Positions 4,279 through 5,635 of a stretch of 5,635 nt of DNA are shown here, in pieces. Position numbers and translations under genes: made by a program. How positions within the stretch are numbered: the first letter of the stretch is position 1; the number at the start of each line of letters is the position of its first letter. The DNA is from JAPUDQ01 sp049291395 (lineage in GTDB: Bacteria; Patescibacteriota; Saccharimonadia; Saccharimonadales; Saccharimonadaceae), in the NCBI GenBank assembly GCA_049291395.1, contig JBATPJ010000013.1, forward strand, positions 1-5,635, given 5' to 3'. The notes under the pieces were generated by a model that worked only from the letters and a program-made list of their open reading frames with translations, was not told where the DNA came from and ran no database searches.

Positions 4279-5635
4279 CTACGGTGATGCGTAGCGTGGG
4301 GCTTGCTCGACCGTCCAGAGATCGACGAGACGATACCGATCGACTTGGCTTGTTACCGACGTTGATATCTGGATTGATCTGGTCGATGGTGATGTCACGT
4401 AATGTATCTGTGGTTGATAGAGCGCAATTGCCGGCGTATCATCAAGCCACGCATCAACAAATAGATCGTATTTTGGTAATCGCGCACTGAGCTCAAGCCT
4501 CAACTGAGCGCTCGAGAGAGCATCACTCGCAATGCTTGATTTGTAGTTCGAAAGATTGAGTCCTCGTGGGTCAGCCTGTGAGGAGTGCCAGTAGGCAAAG
4601 ACGTCTGGGTCAACCCCAAGCTCAAGCTCATAGACAAGCGCATCATAGGCACGTGGCACGATAACCGCCTGCTGGAACGCATCCGCCTCTCGAAGCGCCA
4701 CCACTACTGTCGCGCCGACGGCCTCCCATTGCTTCTTGATCTCACTTGTCACGACAGGATAATCACCGGACTGAACGCTGATAAGGTTGATGATGAGCGG
4801 CTGAGTGTCCTTCGAGCGCTTGCCGTCAGCACCTAGTTTCCAGCCTGCCTGATCGAGCAAACTAGCCGCCTGCTTCGCATCGAAGTCTGCTTGTTTTTTT
4901 GTCGCCATACTCGGTAACTGATCGATGGCGAGTGGACCGTCAAGTGGACTGACATAGCCATGAAGCCCTTTAATGATGGCTGTTCTATCGGTCGCCGCCA
5001 GAAATGCCTTGCGAACCGTCTTGTCAGAAAATATCGGTGAATCGTTGTTGAGAAAGGCAAACATGCCGTTGAGCAACTTTGAGCGATGGACGATGGCATC
5101 GTCTCGCTCTTTGACGATATCCGCTACTTCTTGACTGGTCAGCTCGGTGCCGGCATTGATTTCCTGAAGAAGAAAGGCTTTTTTGACCTGGGCTGAGTCT
5201 TTGAAGACGTGAAGCTGGAATTTATCCAGTCTCGGTCGTCCGCGAAGGTAGTCCTCGTTGGAAGTCAGGTACAAGATAGACCGTCCATCATCAGGATTCA
5301 CGACCTGGAGGTGACTGAAGACAAACGGACCCGACCCGACAGGCTCACGGTTGAAATCAGACTCACGAAGCGACTCCGGCGATGAGTTACTCAAGATGTG
5401 ACGCGGCAATATACCAAACGTTAGCGCATGAGGAAATCCCGCATAGACACGCGCCAGATCGAATGCAACCGCAGTATCTGACACCCGCGAGACCTTGATC
5501 TGAGTCCAGCTCGGATAGAGAGGCGATCGCACGAGTGGGTTTTTGATCAGATTTATCGTAAAGATCACATCTTCTGGCGTCACCGGCTCGCCATCGTGCC
5601 ATTTGAGGTCTTTGCGCAGCTCGACAACGTAGCGT
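4279..5635 (-). CDS. ABC transporter substrate-binding protein, family 5, 5' end outside the window
   Basis: The frame is open to the window edge. The visible 451 residues are the larger, C-terminal part of an extracellular solute-binding protein of the peptide/nickel (SBP_bac_5) family. Such proteins capture oligopeptides or similar ligands outside the cell and hand them to ABC permeases. Diagnostic stretches are YVVELRKDLKWHDGEPVTPE (visible residues 2-21), GSGPFVF, MFAFLNND with SDKTVRKAFLAATDR (the usual AFNT...VRQAI..AIDR segment), YDALVYELELGVDPDVFAYW, GLNLSNY, and DTPAIALYQPQIHYVTS near the end. The first in-frame GTG inside the window (5583) is an internal valine, not the start, because the family motif continues upstream of it. 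The signal peptide or lipobox lies beyond the window. The stop TAG (4281-4279) almost touches cassette B, which may supply its terminator. The substrate is unknown. Confidence 0.93.
   Translation of the reverse strand, partial: RYVVELRKDLKWHDGEPVTPEDVIFTINLIKNPLVRSPLYPSWTQIKVSRVSDTAVAFDLARVYAGFPHALTFGILPRHILSNSSPESLRESDFNREPVGSGPFVFSHLQVVNPDDGRSILYLTSNEDYLRGRPRLDKFQLHVFKDSAQVKKAFLLQEINAGTELTSQEVADIVKERDDAIVHRSKLLNGMFAFLNNDSPIFSDKTVRKAFLAATDRTAIIKGLHGYVSPLDGPLAIDQLPSMATKKQADFDAKQAASLLDQAGWKLGADGKRSKDTQPLIINLISVQSGDYPVVTSEIKKQWEAVGATVVVALREADAFQQAVIVPRAYDALVYELELGVDPDVFAYWHSSQADPRGLNLSNYKSSIASDALSSAQLRLELSARLPKYDLFVDAWLDDTPAIALYQPQIHYVTSPSTRSIQISTSVTSQVDRYRLVDLWTVEQAPRYASP

Noticed and set aside
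4125..4280. A minus-strand tRNA (type II, Leu/Ser-like) within cassette B
   Set aside because: Read leftwards, a long variable-arm-like hairpin is followed by GGTTCAAGTCCTCTC, but the T-stem does not pair well, no proper acceptor or anticodon stem can be drawn, and the T-arm similarity is explained by the inverted copy of the neighbouring tRNA-Leu.

Overview
The window looks like a chromosomal segment of a bacterium. It uses the standard genetic code, has moderate GC in its genes and AT-richer intergenic DNA, and its tRNA genes encode CCA. Nothing visible fixes the taxon. The gene set and the intergenic style would suit a candidate-phyla-radiation lineage such as Saccharibacteria, but that is a guess.

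Layout. Positions 1-53 may hold the first 17 codons of a leftward gene whose ribosome binding site lies in an inverted repeat (55-110). Positions 143-611 carry two rightward valine tRNA genes, tRNA-Val(CAC) and tRNA-Val(TAC). Between them is a structured 150-bp stretch that ends in a near-copy of the first tRNA's 3' end. A complete enolase gene (eno, 671-1951, +) follows. It converges on a GlcD/D-lactate-dehydrogenase-like FAD oxidase gene (2138-3787, -). The 186 bp between these two genes are packed with GATCA-centred repeats in opposite orientations. An intergenic region with a strong rightward promoter precedes tRNA-Leu(GAG) (4000-4087, +), its terminator, and a second structured stretch that again ends in an exact copy of the tRNA 3' end. 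The window closes with the C-terminal 451 residues of a family 5 (peptide-type) ABC solute-binding protein (4279-5635, -), whose start lies outside the window.

The genes do not form one pathway. Enolase serves lower glycolysis, the flavoenzyme probably oxidises a 2-hydroxy acid or a related compound, and the binding protein would deliver peptides or similar solutes to an ABC importer.

The most unusual signal is shared by two of the tRNA loci. Each tRNA 3' end is repeated about 190 bp downstream (offsets 194 and 190). The spacer in each case holds a hairpin terminator that absorbs the CCA end, then a cassette of about 140 bp made of hairpins with inverted T-arm-like sequence near its left edge. 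This looks like integration of a very small, non-coding element at tRNA 3' ends.
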